DNA of 30,939 nucleotides from an uncultured Clostridia bacterium (GTDB lineage Bacteria; Bacillota; Clostridia; Christensenellales; Aristaeellaceae), in assembly GCA_937907055.1 (NCBI GenBank), contig CALCTW010000023.1:1-30939 (forward strand), written 5' to 3'. A program made the translations under genes and the position numbers. Within the stretch, counting starts at the first letter, position 1, and every line of letters begins with the position of its first letter. Shown here one piece after another: positions 1-7,798 of the stretch. Under the pieces are notes generated by a model. That model did not search any database and had not been told where the DNA came from. It saw only the letters and a list, made by a program, of their open reading frames with translations.

Positions 1-430
1 TTTTATACGGTTTATTAAATGCAAGAACGAGAATGCCATACAACAGAACCATAAAGGCAGCGATGGCAAACAGAACCTTGCTCTTGAAGAACAGGATCAG
101 TCCGCCGGCAATTGCCATAATGGTGTCAATCATGACTGTCAATGTTGCGTTTGAAATTGCGTCTCTAATTGAGGAAGCATCCTGAAAGCGGGAGATGATC
201 TCACCGACCTTGCGTGTGCCAAAGAAGTTCATGGCCAGTTTCAGCACATGATCGTAATATCCGAGCAGCAGCGCAATATCCAGCTTCTGGCTGAGATAGA
301 CCAAGAGCTGCGTTCTCAATACAGATAGGATCACAGTAAACAGCTTAAGCAGAATTACTCCGATAGATAGAACCGTCAGCGTCTTTTCGATGCCGGCAGG
401 TAAAATGTCTTCAATGATGAATTGAAAAAG
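1..430 (-). CDS. Bacteriocin-exporter-type ABC transporter, transmembrane-domain fragment
   Basis: Reading the minus strand from about 430 down to 1 gives an open frame (FQFIIEDILPAGIEKTL, then MNFFGTRKVGEIISRF, then AISNATLTVMIDT) that matches the start of the ABC exporter membrane domain in peptidase-containing transporters such as ComA/LcnC-type bacteriocin exporters. In that family a C39 protease domain precedes this region and an ATPase domain follows it. Here the downstream part runs off the window edge, and the upstream part (C39 domain and first helix) is missing: beyond about position 430 the frame stays open but the residues no longer resemble the family. The stretch is more AT-rich than what follows. 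Only about 140 residues are visible, so the full function cannot be judged. Family assignment is by recognition of conserved motifs, not by a search. Confidence 0.75.
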
Positions 431-670
431 AGCGGCGTGAAGAGGCTGCTCAAATCCTTCGCGGCGCTCGTGCCGGTGGAGGATGACCGATATATCGTTC
501 TTCTGCGGGCTGTGCAGGTGGCCGAGGGAGAGCGGAATCATCCGGTCCGCCTGCCTTATGACCTGCTTGAAACTGTGGTGGAACGTATACTGCAGGCCAA
601 AGCCTGCGTGAGCCGTGTGCTTTATGATATGACACCGGCGCCTGACTTTACCGGGATCGAATATAATTGA
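422..670 (+). CDS. guaA: GMP-synthase-like C-terminal (dimerisation) domain, N-terminally truncated
   Basis: The 82 residues resemble the extreme C-terminus of glutamine-hydrolysing GMP synthase: an LRAV strand, then LPYDLLETVVERI, then VSRVLYDMT and a final GIEYN that parallels the family's usual VYDITSKPPATIEWE ending. The glutaminase and ATP-pyrophosphatase domains are absent, so this is a fragment. The similarity seems to start a few codons before the nominal TTG start at 422 (an NDELKKSG stretch from about 413), and the frame closes upstream at a TAA at 401-403. The segment also lacks the usual VGVMGD-type motif and the KPP lysine, so it may be a divergent paralogue rather than the housekeeping enzyme. 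The stop TGA overlaps the next reading frame. The 5' end coincides with the broken end of the opposing ABC gene. Confidence 0.5.
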   Translation: MKKSGVKRLLKSFAALVPVEDDRYIVLLRAVQVAEGERNHPVRLPYDLLETVVERILQAKACVSRVLYDMTPAPDFTGIEYN

Positions 671-684
671 CGAGGTACACGAAA

Positions 685-1485
685 ATGGTGATCACGAACG
701 CAACAGCGCCTTATCAGGGAATGGCTGCCGAGAATGTCTTCTTTGTATCAAATGATAATAAGATCCCTGTGGGCACCGGGTATATCGTTGAGGTGGACCA
801 GTCCACGGTCTATCCGGAAATGCCGGATACGCTGTACATCAATATCGAATCGCAGCAGCAGGGACGGAACCTGCTGTTCGGGGCCCTTCTCGCGCGCGCG
901 GAACAGATCAAGGCCATGAAACAGGATCATCCCGTGCGGCTGTATACCAGCCTGCCGGCGGATCAGACAGAAATGATCCGTTTTTATGAGGAATGCGGGC
1001 TGAAGATGGATGACGGCGAGGATCTGTATACCTTCGCGCCGATCCCCGGCTCTCAGCGCGCCCCGATGGGCATGACCTACGGAAGTGTGCAGCTGGATTC
1101 TCCGGCGCTGCGCGCGGCCTTCCTGGAGCGGATCAATTACGCGAGGCTGACTCCGTTTGACGATGAGATCCTGACCTACTGGATGCGCCAGCCGCATTTT
1201 ATGGCACTGGGCTTCTATCAGGGATCGCTGCCGGTATGTGAACTGCTGGCGACCGGCGAAGGGGACGGCGCGACGCTGATGCATGTGTATACCCTGAACG
1301 AGTTCCGCAGGAAGCATTATGCCACACAGCTGATCGGCGCGGCCTGCCAGATCCTGCAGGGGCAGGGCGTGAGCAAGATGTACGCGCATGTGCTGCACCG
1401 CAATACCGCGCAGATGGAACTGATGACAAAACTGAATGCTCAGTTCATCAAGACTGAGACCGCGATGCCCGGCATGGTGCTGTAA
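685..1485 (+). CDS. Tandem GNAT-fold acetyltransferase-like protein
   Basis: This is a protein of about 266 residues with two GNAT-like halves. The first half includes LYINIESQQQGRNLLFGALL, resembling the acetyl-CoA pyrophosphate-binding segment, and ends near IRFYEECGLK, typical of the last strands of a GNAT fold. The second half has FMALGFYQGSLPVCELL, then MHVYTLNEFRRKHYATQLIGAA, the usual VxPxxRxxGxGxxL position, and a closing TAQMELMTKLNAQF. Substrate is unknown. I chose the ATG at 685 because GACGAGG at 669-675 sits about 9 bases before it; an in-frame TTG at 667 would overlap the preceding stop. The gene is followed by an intrinsic terminator. GNAT proteins acetylate small molecules or protein amines, but nothing here fixes the acceptor. 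Confidence 0.75.
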   Translation: MVITNATAPYQGMAAENVFFVSNDNKIPVGTGYIVEVDQSTVYPEMPDTLYINIESQQQGRNLLFGALLARAEQIKAMKQDHPVRLYTSLPADQTEMIRFYEECGLKMDDGEDLYTFAPIPGSQRAPMGMTYGSVQLDSPALRAAFLERINYARLTPFDDEILTYWMRQPHFMALGFYQGSLPVCELLATGEGDGATLMHVYTLNEFRRKHYATQLIGAACQILQGQGVSKMYAHVLHRNTAQMELMTKLNAQFIKTETAMPGMVL

Positions 1486-1488
1486 TCG

Positions 1489-1524
1489 AAAAGGAGCAGA
1501 GAAAATGATCTGCTCCTTTTTTCT
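1489..1524 (+). terminator. Rho-independent terminator after the GNAT gene
   Basis: A 10-bp perfect stem AAGGAGCAGA (1491-1500) / TCTGCTCCTT (1509-1518) with an 8-base loop, followed by a T-rich run. It lies directly after the stop codon at 1485. Confidence 0.9.
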
Positions 1525-1573
1525 TTCTTTTGCATGAAATATGCGGGAAGCGATAGGAAAATAAGGCATACTG

Positions 1574-1582
1574 TGATATAAT
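1574..1582 (+). promoter_or_regulatory. Extended -10 promoter for the HAD gene
   Basis: TGATATAAT: a consensus TATAAT at 1577-1582 with a TGn extension. No clear -35 is visible at the usual distance, as is common for extended -10 promoters. It lies about 50 bases before the chosen start codon. Confidence 0.6.
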
Positions 1583-1633
1583 AAATGTGGTGTGACCGAA
1601 AAAGTGATCCGTCAACGGAAAAGGAATGATATT

Positions 1634-2275
1634 GTGATTCGCGCAGTGATATTTGATCTGGAGGGCGTACTGGTCGACAGTGAGCAGTATCAGTTCAAGG
1701 CATGGCATAAGCTGGCGCATGAACAGGGATTGACACTGGATGAAAAAATGGCGCAGCGCCTGATCGGCCGCAGCCGGATGGACGGCATGCGGATGCTGCT
1801 GCAGCGTGCAAACCGCCGTTATACGGAGGCGGAGATGCTGGCGCTGTGCATGCGAAAGAGCGATCTCTTTTTTGAAGCGGCAGCGGATATGAGCGCCAAG
1901 GATCTGATGCCCGGCGCGATCGAGAATCTGGAAGCGCTGAAGAAGCGCGGGATCATGATCGCTTACGCGTCCTCCAGCCGGAACGGAAGTTATATGATCA
2001 AGAAGACCGGACTGCTTCCCTATCAGGATTTTTATCAGGACGCGACGGATATCGAGCGCAACAAGCCGGATCCGGAACTGTACCGCCGTGTGGCGTACGG
2101 ACTGCGCGCCGCGTTTGAAGATTGTCTGGTGGTGACGGATACGGAGAGCGGTGTATCTGCCGCGAAGCGTATCAAGATGAACGTGCTGGCGCTGGATGAC
2201 GCGATGAACGATGAATCGGCGGACTGGTGCGCGGTCGCGCTGGACACCATTAATATCAGCGATCTGCTGGAATGA
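1634..2275 (+). CDS. HAD-superfamily hydrolase, beta-phosphoglucomutase-like
   Basis: This protein of about 214 residues has the HAD subfamily I layout of beta-phosphoglucomutase and related sugar phosphatases. Motif 1 reads FDLEGVLVDS near residue 8, followed by a helical cap (AWHKLAHEQGL, LIGRSRMDGM), motif II serines in AYASSSRN, motif III lysine in NKPDPELY, and an acidic motif IV, VVTDTESGV. The nucleophile Asp is present, but the second Asp of the usual DxD, the general acid/base, is Glu, and the Glu of the usual motif IV ED pair is Thr. A GTG start at 1634 is preferred because AAGGAA lies just upstream and the protein then begins right at the first strand, as in the family; a GTG at 1592 is also in frame. 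Its stop is immediately followed by the ribosome site of the PHP gene, so the two are probably co-transcribed. Confidence 0.8.
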   Translation: MIRAVIFDLEGVLVDSEQYQFKAWHKLAHEQGLTLDEKMAQRLIGRSRMDGMRMLLQRANRRYTEAEMLALCMRKSDLFFEAAADMSAKDLMPGAIENLEALKKRGIMIAYASSSRNGSYMIKKTGLLPYQDFYQDATDIERNKPDPELYRRVAYGLRAAFEDCLVVTDTESGVSAAKRIKMNVLALDDAMNDESADWCAVALDTINISDLLE

Positions 2276-2289
2276 ATAAGGAGAAAATC

Positions 2290-3006
2290 ATGTACTTTTA
2301 CGAGATCCATATGCATACGGCAGAGAGCAGCCGATGCGGAAACAGCAGCGCGGCTGATATGGTGCGCACCTACGCGGAAAAAGGCTTTTCGGGCGTGGTA
2401 GTCACGGATCACTTCATCAACGGGAACAGCTGGTGCCGGGATGTGAACGGCGGCTGGGCGGAAAAGATGGACGCGTTTTTGAAGGGTTATTACACCGCGA
2501 AGGAAGCGGGAGAGAAGTACGGGATCAAAGTGTATCCCGGCTGGGAATATACCTACAAGGGATCCGGTGAGGATTATCTGACCCTGGGGCTGAGCGAAAA
2601 AACGCTTTATACGGATTTTGTGGACTGCGATACGTGGACGATCGAGGAATATATCCGCAAGATCCACGAGCTGGGCGGGATCATTGTGCGCGCGCATCCT
2701 TTCCGGGAGGCGGGCTATATGCGTATTTCCTGCATCGACCGTCCCGGGCTTCCGGTGGACGCGGTGGAAGTGTACAATGCCGGAAACGGGAAGGAATCCT
2801 ACAACGAACGCGCGGTCAGGATGGCGATCCGCGAGGGCAAACCAATGACTGCCGGAAGTGATACGCATCATATCAATACCACGGCGCAGTGCTATCTGGG
2901 GTTTGATGAGGATCCGGCTGACTATCAGGCGCTTTGCGACGCGATCAAGGGCGGAAAAGCCCATCTGATGCGGAACGGCGAAGTACGCGATGTGAACCGG
3001 GAATAA
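2290..3006 (+). CDS. PHP-domain metal-dependent phosphoesterase
   Basis: This 238-residue protein has the PHP fold found in histidinol phosphatase, the DNA polymerase III PHP domain and YciV-type nucleotide phosphatases. Metal ligands are visible in order: HMHT (HxH) at residues 7-9, VVVTDHF near 40, a Glu in YPGWEYTY, a His in VRAHPF, and the C-terminal GSDTHH. The ATG at 2290 is preferred because AAGGAG at 2277-2282 lies 7 bases upstream; an ATG at 2272 overlaps the HAD stop but lacks this spacing. The small size argues for a stand-alone phosphatase or nuclease rather than a polymerase. The substrate cannot be read from the sequence. It sits tightly behind the HAD phosphatase, which suggests a shared phosphorylated substrate pathway, but that is inference. 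Confidence 0.85.
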   Translation: MYFYEIHMHTAESSRCGNSSAADMVRTYAEKGFSGVVVTDHFINGNSWCRDVNGGWAEKMDAFLKGYYTAKEAGEKYGIKVYPGWEYTYKGSGEDYLTLGLSEKTLYTDFVDCDTWTIEEYIRKIHELGGIIVRAHPFREAGYMRISCIDRPGLPVDAVEVYNAGNGKESYNERAVRMAIREGKPMTAGSDTHHINTTAQCYLGFDEDPADYQALCDAIKGGKAHLMRNGEVRDVNRE

Positions 3007-3054
3007 AAAGAACAGATTTGTTTTGAATACATAAGAACAGGAGGGTCAGTATCG

Positions 3055-3588
3055 ATGGAATTACAGGAAAGCAAGACATTTAAGAACCTGCTGGAGGCTT
3101 TTGCGGGAGAGAGCCAGGCGAGAAATAAGTATAATTATTTTGCCTCTAAAGCCCGCAAGGACGGCTATGAACAGATCGCCGAGATCTTTGAGGAGACGGC
3201 GCTGAATGAAAAGGAACACGCGAAGATCTGGTTCAAGCTGCTGAACGGGATCAATGCCACCCCCGCGAACCTGCTCGCGGCCGCGGAAGGTGAGAATTAC
3301 GAATGGATGGACATGTATGCCCGCTTCGCGCAGGACGCGCGGGAGGAAGGCTTTGATGAGATCGCCGCGCTGTTTGACGGTGTGGCCGCAATCGAAAAGG
3401 AGCATGAGGAGCGCTTCCGGAAGCTGCTGAAGAACATTGATGATCAGTGCGTGTTCAGCAAGGACGGCGATGTGATCTGGCAGTGCGGAAACTGCGGACA
3501 TATCGTGATCGGAAAGAAAGCGCCGGATGTATGCCCTGTCTGCGCGCATCCGCAGAGTTATTTCCGGGTGAAGGCGGAAAACTACTGA
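3055..3588 (+). CDS. Rubrerythrin
   Basis: This is a non-haem di-iron peroxidase of anaerobes that reduces hydrogen peroxide in the cytoplasm with electrons from rubredoxin-type donors. The first ferritin-like half carries the ligands E19 (AGESQARNKY) and E52/H55 (NEKEH); the second half carries a matching IEKEHEERF block. The C-terminal rubredoxin-like domain has CGNC (C144, C147) and CPVC (C160, C163) for one iron. At 177 residues it is slightly shorter than the usual 190. The ATG at 3055 follows AGGAGGG by about 10 bases. It lies 48 bases after the PHP gene and is followed by a strong bidirectional terminator. It supports an anaerobic lifestyle with oxygen-stress defence. Confidence 0.95.
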   Translation: MELQESKTFKNLLEAFAGESQARNKYNYFASKARKDGYEQIAEIFEETALNEKEHAKIWFKLLNGINATPANLLAAAEGENYEWMDMYARFAQDAREEGFDEIAALFDGVAAIEKEHEERFRKLLKNIDDQCVFSKDGDVIWQCGNCGHIVIGKKAPDVCPVCAHPQSYFRVKAENY

Positions 3589-3612
3589 TCAAAAATAATC
3601 ATAAATGATCAT

Positions 3613-3650
3613 AAAAAAGCCGTGTGCCATTCAACAGCACACGGCTTTAT
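3613..3650. terminator. Bidirectional intrinsic terminator
   Basis: A perfect stem GCCGTGTGC (3619-3627) / GCACACGGC (3637-3645), flanked by an A-run on the left and Ts on the right. It serves rubrerythrin (plus) and the convergent YghO-type gene (minus). Confidence 0.9.
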
Positions 3651-3681
3651 CATTACAGACTTGAAAGAAATGAGATAGAGA

Positions 3682-4800
3682 TCAGAGCGCTTTCCCGAAG
3701 CGGGTGTAGGTCTTGTACTTGACACAGCCCAGATTCTCGATGGAGGAGATGAGCGTGGTGGCGGTTTCATCGACGGACGAGCACTCAAACCAGCGCATGC
3801 CCAGACGCCTTGAACAGGTGTAGACCTCATAGAGCATGGAGAGATTGACACCTTTATTCTGCCATTCGGGTACAACGAACTGCAGGTTGCAGCGGGCTCC
3901 GGTGATATGTTTGTTGATGAAATAGTAGCGCAGCTTATTCCAGGGATTGGCGTTCCCCTTGATCTTCTTCAGCACACGGTTATAATCGGGGAAGGCAACA
4001 AGAACACCGATCGGTTCATTGCCTGAGTAGGCCATGACGGCCATTTCGGGACGGCAAAGCTGACGGAGAAGCTTGTAGCTGCGGAGGATATCCTGTTCAT
4101 CCGGCTTGAAGAACTCCGCCACCTGAGGGAAGGCGGTGGTGATGACCTTGCACAGATCATTGACCAGACGCTTTTCATTTTTTGAACTGATATTGATATG
4201 TTCCACCCTGAAGCCGAAACGCTTCTGCGCGCGCGCGGCAATCTGCCCGTAAACGGAAGGATCGAAGTTTTCCATCTCGAACTTGAAGGCGTAATAATCA
4301 CGGTATTTGGTGAAGCCGTTCTTTTCGAAATAGGTTTTATAGATGGGGGGATTGTAGGGATTGAGCAGCACAGGAGGCATATCAAAGCCTTCCGTGAGGA
4401 TGCCCTTGGTGAGACCGTCGGTAGTGACACGATCGGGACCGGTCACGTATTCGAGACCGCGGGCTTTGAGATAGGCGCAGGCTTCATCCAGAATGACACG
4501 GGCATAATCCAGACCGGGCGCGCATTCGAATAAGGCCAGAGAACCTTTTTTCTGACCGCTCAGCGCGTTCTGCTTTTCATCATAGCCGGCCAGCACACGG
4601 GCGACGGGCTGATCTTCATCATAAAGGACGAGCGCGCGGGATGTTTTGCCGAAGAGGTTGTTCTGACCGAGCAGGGTTTGGTATTGATAAGAAATGAGCG
4701 GCGGGACCCAGTTGGGATCATCCCTGTAAAGATGGAAAGGAAGCTCGATAAAAGGCTTTAACCCCTTACGGGTGTTGTCACAGATCTCAACGTGCAGCAT
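3682..4800 (-). CDS. YghO-like GNAT-family protein
   Basis: This 372-residue protein resembles the YghO-type group, whose N-terminus characteristically reads FIxLPFxLYRxDPNWVPPL; here it is FIELPFHLYRDDPNWVPPL. It continues with the family's VTGPDRVTTDG stretch, the LLNPYNPPIYKTYFEKNGF block and a C-terminal GNAT-like region including GARCNLQFVVPEWQNKGVNL and MRWFECSSVDE. The biochemical role of this family is not established to my knowledge; an N-acyltransferase activity is suggested only by the fold. No signal peptide or membrane segment is seen, so it is probably cytoplasmic. The start is an ATG after a TGGAGG site. It is divergent from the GPH symporter and has its own consensus promoter. 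Confidence 0.75.
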   Translation of the reverse strand: MLHVEICDNTRKGLKPFIELPFHLYRDDPNWVPPLISYQYQTLLGQNNLFGKTSRALVLYDEDQPVARVLAGYDEKQNALSGQKKGSLALFECAPGLDYARVILDEACAYLKARGLEYVTGPDRVTTDGLTKGILTEGFDMPPVLLNPYNPPIYKTYFEKNGFTKYRDYYAFKFEMENFDPSVYGQIAARAQKRFGFRVEHINISSKNEKRLVNDLCKVITTAFPQVAEFFKPDEQDILRSYKLLRQLCRPEMAVMAYSGNEPIGVLVAFPDYNRVLKKIKGNANPWNKLRYYFINKHITGARCNLQFVVPEWQNKGVNLSMLYEVYTCSRRLGMRWFECSSVDETATTLISSIENLGCVKYKTYTRFGKAL

Positions 4801-4832
4801 TTATGCCTCCAAAGTTGTTTGTGATCAGGATC

Positions 4833-4861
4833 ATTATAGCACGGTATGGATGGAATGTCAA
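4833..4861 (-). promoter_or_regulatory. Consensus sigma-A promoter for the YghO-like gene
   Basis: On the minus strand TTGACA (4861-4856), a 17-base spacer, then TATAAT (4838-4833), about 35 bases before the start codon. Both hexamers are perfect consensus. Confidence 0.9.
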
Positions 4862-4918
4862 AAAACAGGAGGATCGCATGAAGTGCGCAGAGACGGAAAA
4901 GGGAAACGGCGTGCTTTT

Positions 4919-4947
4919 TTGACAGGCGGATGGAATCGTGCTATAAT
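4919..4947 (+). promoter_or_regulatory. Consensus sigma-A promoter for the GPH symporter
   Basis: TTGACA (4919-4924), a 17-base spacer, TATAAT (4942-4947), about 43 bases before the start codon. A T-run precedes the -35, and the sequence CGTGCTATAAT around the -10 is shared with the divergent promoter. Confidence 0.92.
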
Positions 4948-4990
4948 TATTTTTCCGTGTACGGAATTGTAACAATGAGAGGGGTATGTT

Positions 4991-6358
4991 ATGCGTAAAA
5001 TGAAGGGATGGAAGTTATTTCTCTATTCCATGGCCGGATTTGGTCCGAACCTGATGATGACGCTGGTGACCGGTTATCTGAATGACGCGCTGCTGGCGCC
5101 TGCCGGTATGTCCGTTGCCAAGACGATGACCGGAACGATCCTTGTATCCGCCGCGCTGTGCAGCGTTCTTTTCTTCATCGCGAAGCTGATCGATGCCGTG
5201 ATCGATATTCCGCTGGCTTATCTGAGCGATAAAATGCATTGCAAGATGGGCCGCCGCCGTATGGGCATTCTGCTGGGCTGGGTGCCGATGGTGGTATCCT
5301 TCGTGCTGATCTGGCTTCCTCAGTTGTATATGGGGATGGGGCAGACCGCGACAACGATCATCGAAGCGATCCTGCTGATCATCTTCTATTCTTCTTACAC
5401 GATGTGTCTTGTATCTTACTACGGCTCTTTCTCGACCGTGACTGAGGACGCGAAGGAGCGTATGCGCCTTTCGCATTTCAAGGCGTTCTTTGATACGGTG
5501 CAGTATTGCGTGGCTTATGCGCTGTTCCCGTCCCTGCTGCTCACACTGCTTGGCGGCAAGGATGCCGGCGCCATTTCTTCCGCGCTGCTGAAGCTGGCGC
5601 CGCTGATGCTTACCATGCTGATCCCTGTTATCATGCTGAAGGGCATGCCTGAACGGGAGGATGTGGATCATCAGGTGTCCCTGACGCGCAGCATTCGCCT
5701 GTCCTTCGCCAGCCGCGGCTTCCGTGCCTGGCTGATCACCTTCTTTATGATCCACGCGGGTCTGATGCTTTTCCTGACCGGTATCGGCACCACGATCCCG
5801 GACAGCCTGATGGGGATCAGCGGATGGCAGATCACGGTGATGAACTCCGCGGCCTTCGCGCCTGTACCGCTGATGCTGATCCTGTTTAACTTCATTAAGA
5901 AAAAGCGCGGCACCCGTTTCGCGCTGCAGACCGCCATCATCGCTTTCGCTTTCGCGATGTTCACCTTCGCCGCTTCCTGGAAGGCACTGTGGAATAACCA
6001 GTGGATCAGCTTTGCTATCGGTATCACTGCTTCCACGATCGGCAGCTACGCTGTAGGCGTATTCTTCTCCTCCAGCTATTACTTTGCTTCCCAGATCGCG
6101 GCCAATGAGATCGCCGAAACCAAGATCGACCACTCCGCCATGTATTTTGCCGTACAGGGTCTGGCGACGCAGATCGCCAGCGCGTTGTCTGTCAATCTGC
6201 TGTATATGAATCTCGTTGCCTCGCCTGTCAATCTGATGGGACATGAAGAAGGGCAGTTCTTCCTGGTGCCTGCCATCGCGGGTGTGCTGATGATCGTGGC
6301 CTTTGTATGCTCCTTCACGATGCACAAGGATGGTATCTCTTCCAAAGGCGAAGCCTGA
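4991..6358 (+). CDS. GPH-family (MelB-like) sugar:cation symporter
   Basis: This 455-residue integral membrane protein has about 12 hydrophobic helices. The first part contains KLIDAVIDIPLAYLSDKM followed by KMGRRRMGILLGW, which matches the conserved helix 2-3 loop of glycoside-pentoside-hexuronide symporters (MelB, XynB, UidB types), where the Asp in DAxxD takes part in cation and sugar binding. It probably takes up a glycoside or oligosaccharide with Na+ or H+. The ATG at 4991 follows GAGAGGGG. It is a single-gene transcript, with a perfect promoter upstream and a terminator shared with the convergent binding-protein gene. A GH43 glycosidase lies far away at 28.9-30.2 kb and could act on such an import, but the genes are not linked. 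Confidence 0.85.
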   Translation: MRKMKGWKLFLYSMAGFGPNLMMTLVTGYLNDALLAPAGMSVAKTMTGTILVSAALCSVLFFIAKLIDAVIDIPLAYLSDKMHCKMGRRRMGILLGWVPMVVSFVLIWLPQLYMGMGQTATTIIEAILLIIFYSSYTMCLVSYYGSFSTVTEDAKERMRLSHFKAFFDTVQYCVAYALFPSLLLTLLGGKDAGAISSALLKLAPLMLTMLIPVIMLKGMPEREDVDHQVSLTRSIRLSFASRGFRAWLITFFMIHAGLMLFLTGIGTTIPDSLMGISGWQITVMNSAAFAPVPLMLILFNFIKKKRGTRFALQTAIIAFAFAMFTFAASWKALWNNQWISFAIGITASTIGSYAVGVFFSSSYYFASQIAANEIAETKIDHSAMYFAVQGLATQIASALSVNLLYMNLVASPVNLMGHEEGQFFLVPAIAGVLMIVAFVCSFTMHKDGISSKGEA

Positions 6359-6387
6359 AAGAAAGAATAACGGCTGTAAAAGCAAAA

Positions 6388-6428
6388 CAACACCGCACGA
6401 ACTCTTTTCAGAGATCGTGCGGTGCTTT
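6388..6428. terminator. Bidirectional intrinsic terminator
   Basis: A stem CACCGCACGA (6391-6400) / TCGTGCGGTG (6415-6424), with As to the left and a T-run to the right. It lies between the convergent GPH symporter and the solute-binding-protein gene. Confidence 0.9.
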
Positions 6429-6447
6429 TTATATAGGGTTCTGAATG

Positions 6448-7746
6448 TCAGGGATTGGAACGGTTATACTGATCCAGCAGACCGTTCAGATCGCTCTGCA
6501 TGATGTCGATCGTTTCTTCGATCGAAAGATCATCATCCAGCATATCGGAAATGCAGGTCATGATGCTGTAGTAGAAGTCCGCGGCGGGGCCGACGGTGAC
6601 AGCGCGCATGCTGACAGGGGTGTTGCTGATCTGCTCAAGCGCGACGCCGAAAGCGCTGTTGCCGGTGATCAGCTGCTGCCAGGTGTCAGTCTCCGCAGCG
6701 CTGAGGACAGAGGGGACATAGCCGCTTCCGGCGGCGAAGGCTGCCTGAACATCAGCGGAGGTCATATACTGCATGAAAACACGCTCGGCGCGATTGGCCG
6801 CGTCGCCATGATCGAAGGCGACCAGGCAGCTGCCGGAAACGGACGCGCCGGACATGGAATCGGCGCTGACGCGGGGATATTGCGCGATCCCTACCTCAAA
6901 GGCAGCGCCGACCTTGCTTATAACGGAAGCAAGAGAGGAAGAGGAAGAAGTCATGAACATCTGGGTACCGGCGACAAAAGCATCGGTGGAACCGCTGTTA
7001 TTGGCGACACCGCCGGCGGCGTAAAGATCCTTCCAGACGGAGAGGAACCGGGCGAGAGCACCGTTTTCGATGCAGACCAGCTGTGCGGCGCTGCCCTCGC
7101 TGCCGTTGTTCTTATCGACCAGATCACTGCCAAGCTGTCCAAGCCAGTTGGCGAGGGTGGGCGTATTGGGGACGGAAGCGTAGCAGGTGATGCCTTCGGG
7201 CAGTTTTTCGGCAATGGCGGAGAAATCGCTCAGGACATCGGGAACAGGCATGTCAAGCTGATCCAGCAGGGTTTTATTATAGTAGAGTACGGTGGTGGAG
7301 GTGGCGAAGGGCAGACCCAGCTGCGCGCCGCTGTAGTTCCAGTTGCTCAGCGCGGCAGGCAGGAAATCATCAAGCGACATCGCGGTATCTTCCGCCAGCA
7401 TCGCGTCAACGGTATAGGCCTGTCCGGAGGTGTAATACATCACCTTGCCGGTGGCGTCCATCTGCAGCACATTGGGCAGAAGATCGTACTGGGTGGCATT
7501 GAGCGTGGCGTTTACTTTGGTAACAGCATCAGAATAACTGCCCTGATAGATGGCTTCCACGTGGATACCGGCTTCAAGGCCGACAGTGGTGTTAAAGGTG
7601 TTGACCGCTTCCTGCAGCAGCTGACCGTTGCGGTCGGACATGCAGTACCAGAAGGTGATGTTTTCGACCGTGGTCTCCGCCGTTACGGAAACAAAAAGAG
7701 AAAGGGTGAGCATGAGTACAAGTACCAGGGAAAGGAACCTTTTCAT
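6448..7746 (-). CDS. ABC transporter solute-binding protein (CUT1/UgpB type), last gene of the FMN-riboswitch operon
   Basis: This 432-residue exported protein has an N-terminal signal peptide (MKRFLSLVLVLMLTLSLFVS, cleavage near TAET) and then the mixed alpha/beta layout of family 1 extracellular solute-binding proteins: an ITFWYCMSD opening strand, EAIYQGSYSDAVTKVNATL, the QLGLPFATSTTVLYYNKTLLDQL hinge region, and later MFMTSSSSS. It should capture the ligand outside the membrane and hand it to the two permeases encoded just upstream. There is no lipobox cysteine, unlike most Gram-positive binding proteins. AGGAGGT lies about 9 bases before the ATG. The family usually binds sugars or glycerol-phosphates, but the upstream FMN riboswitch suggests a flavin-related ligand. 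That inference is about regulation and is not visible in the protein itself. Confidence 0.85.
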   Translation of the reverse strand: MKRFLSLVLVLMLTLSLFVSVTAETTVENITFWYCMSDRNGQLLQEAVNTFNTTVGLEAGIHVEAIYQGSYSDAVTKVNATLNATQYDLLPNVLQMDATGKVMYYTSGQAYTVDAMLAEDTAMSLDDFLPAALSNWNYSGAQLGLPFATSTTVLYYNKTLLDQLDMPVPDVLSDFSAIAEKLPEGITCYASVPNTPTLANWLGQLGSDLVDKNNGSEGSAAQLVCIENGALARFLSVWKDLYAAGGVANNSGSTDAFVAGTQMFMTSSSSSLASVISKVGAAFEVGIAQYPRVSADSMSGASVSGSCLVAFDHGDAANRAERVFMQYMTSADVQAAFAAGSGYVPSVLSAAETDTWQQLITGNSAFGVALEQISNTPVSMRAVTVGPAADFYYSIMTCISDMLDDDLSIEETIDIMQSDLNGLLDQYNRSNP

Positions 7747-7798
7747 AATATCCTGTACCTCCTAAAAAATAATATGATCGAATGGCGGCTGCGGATCT

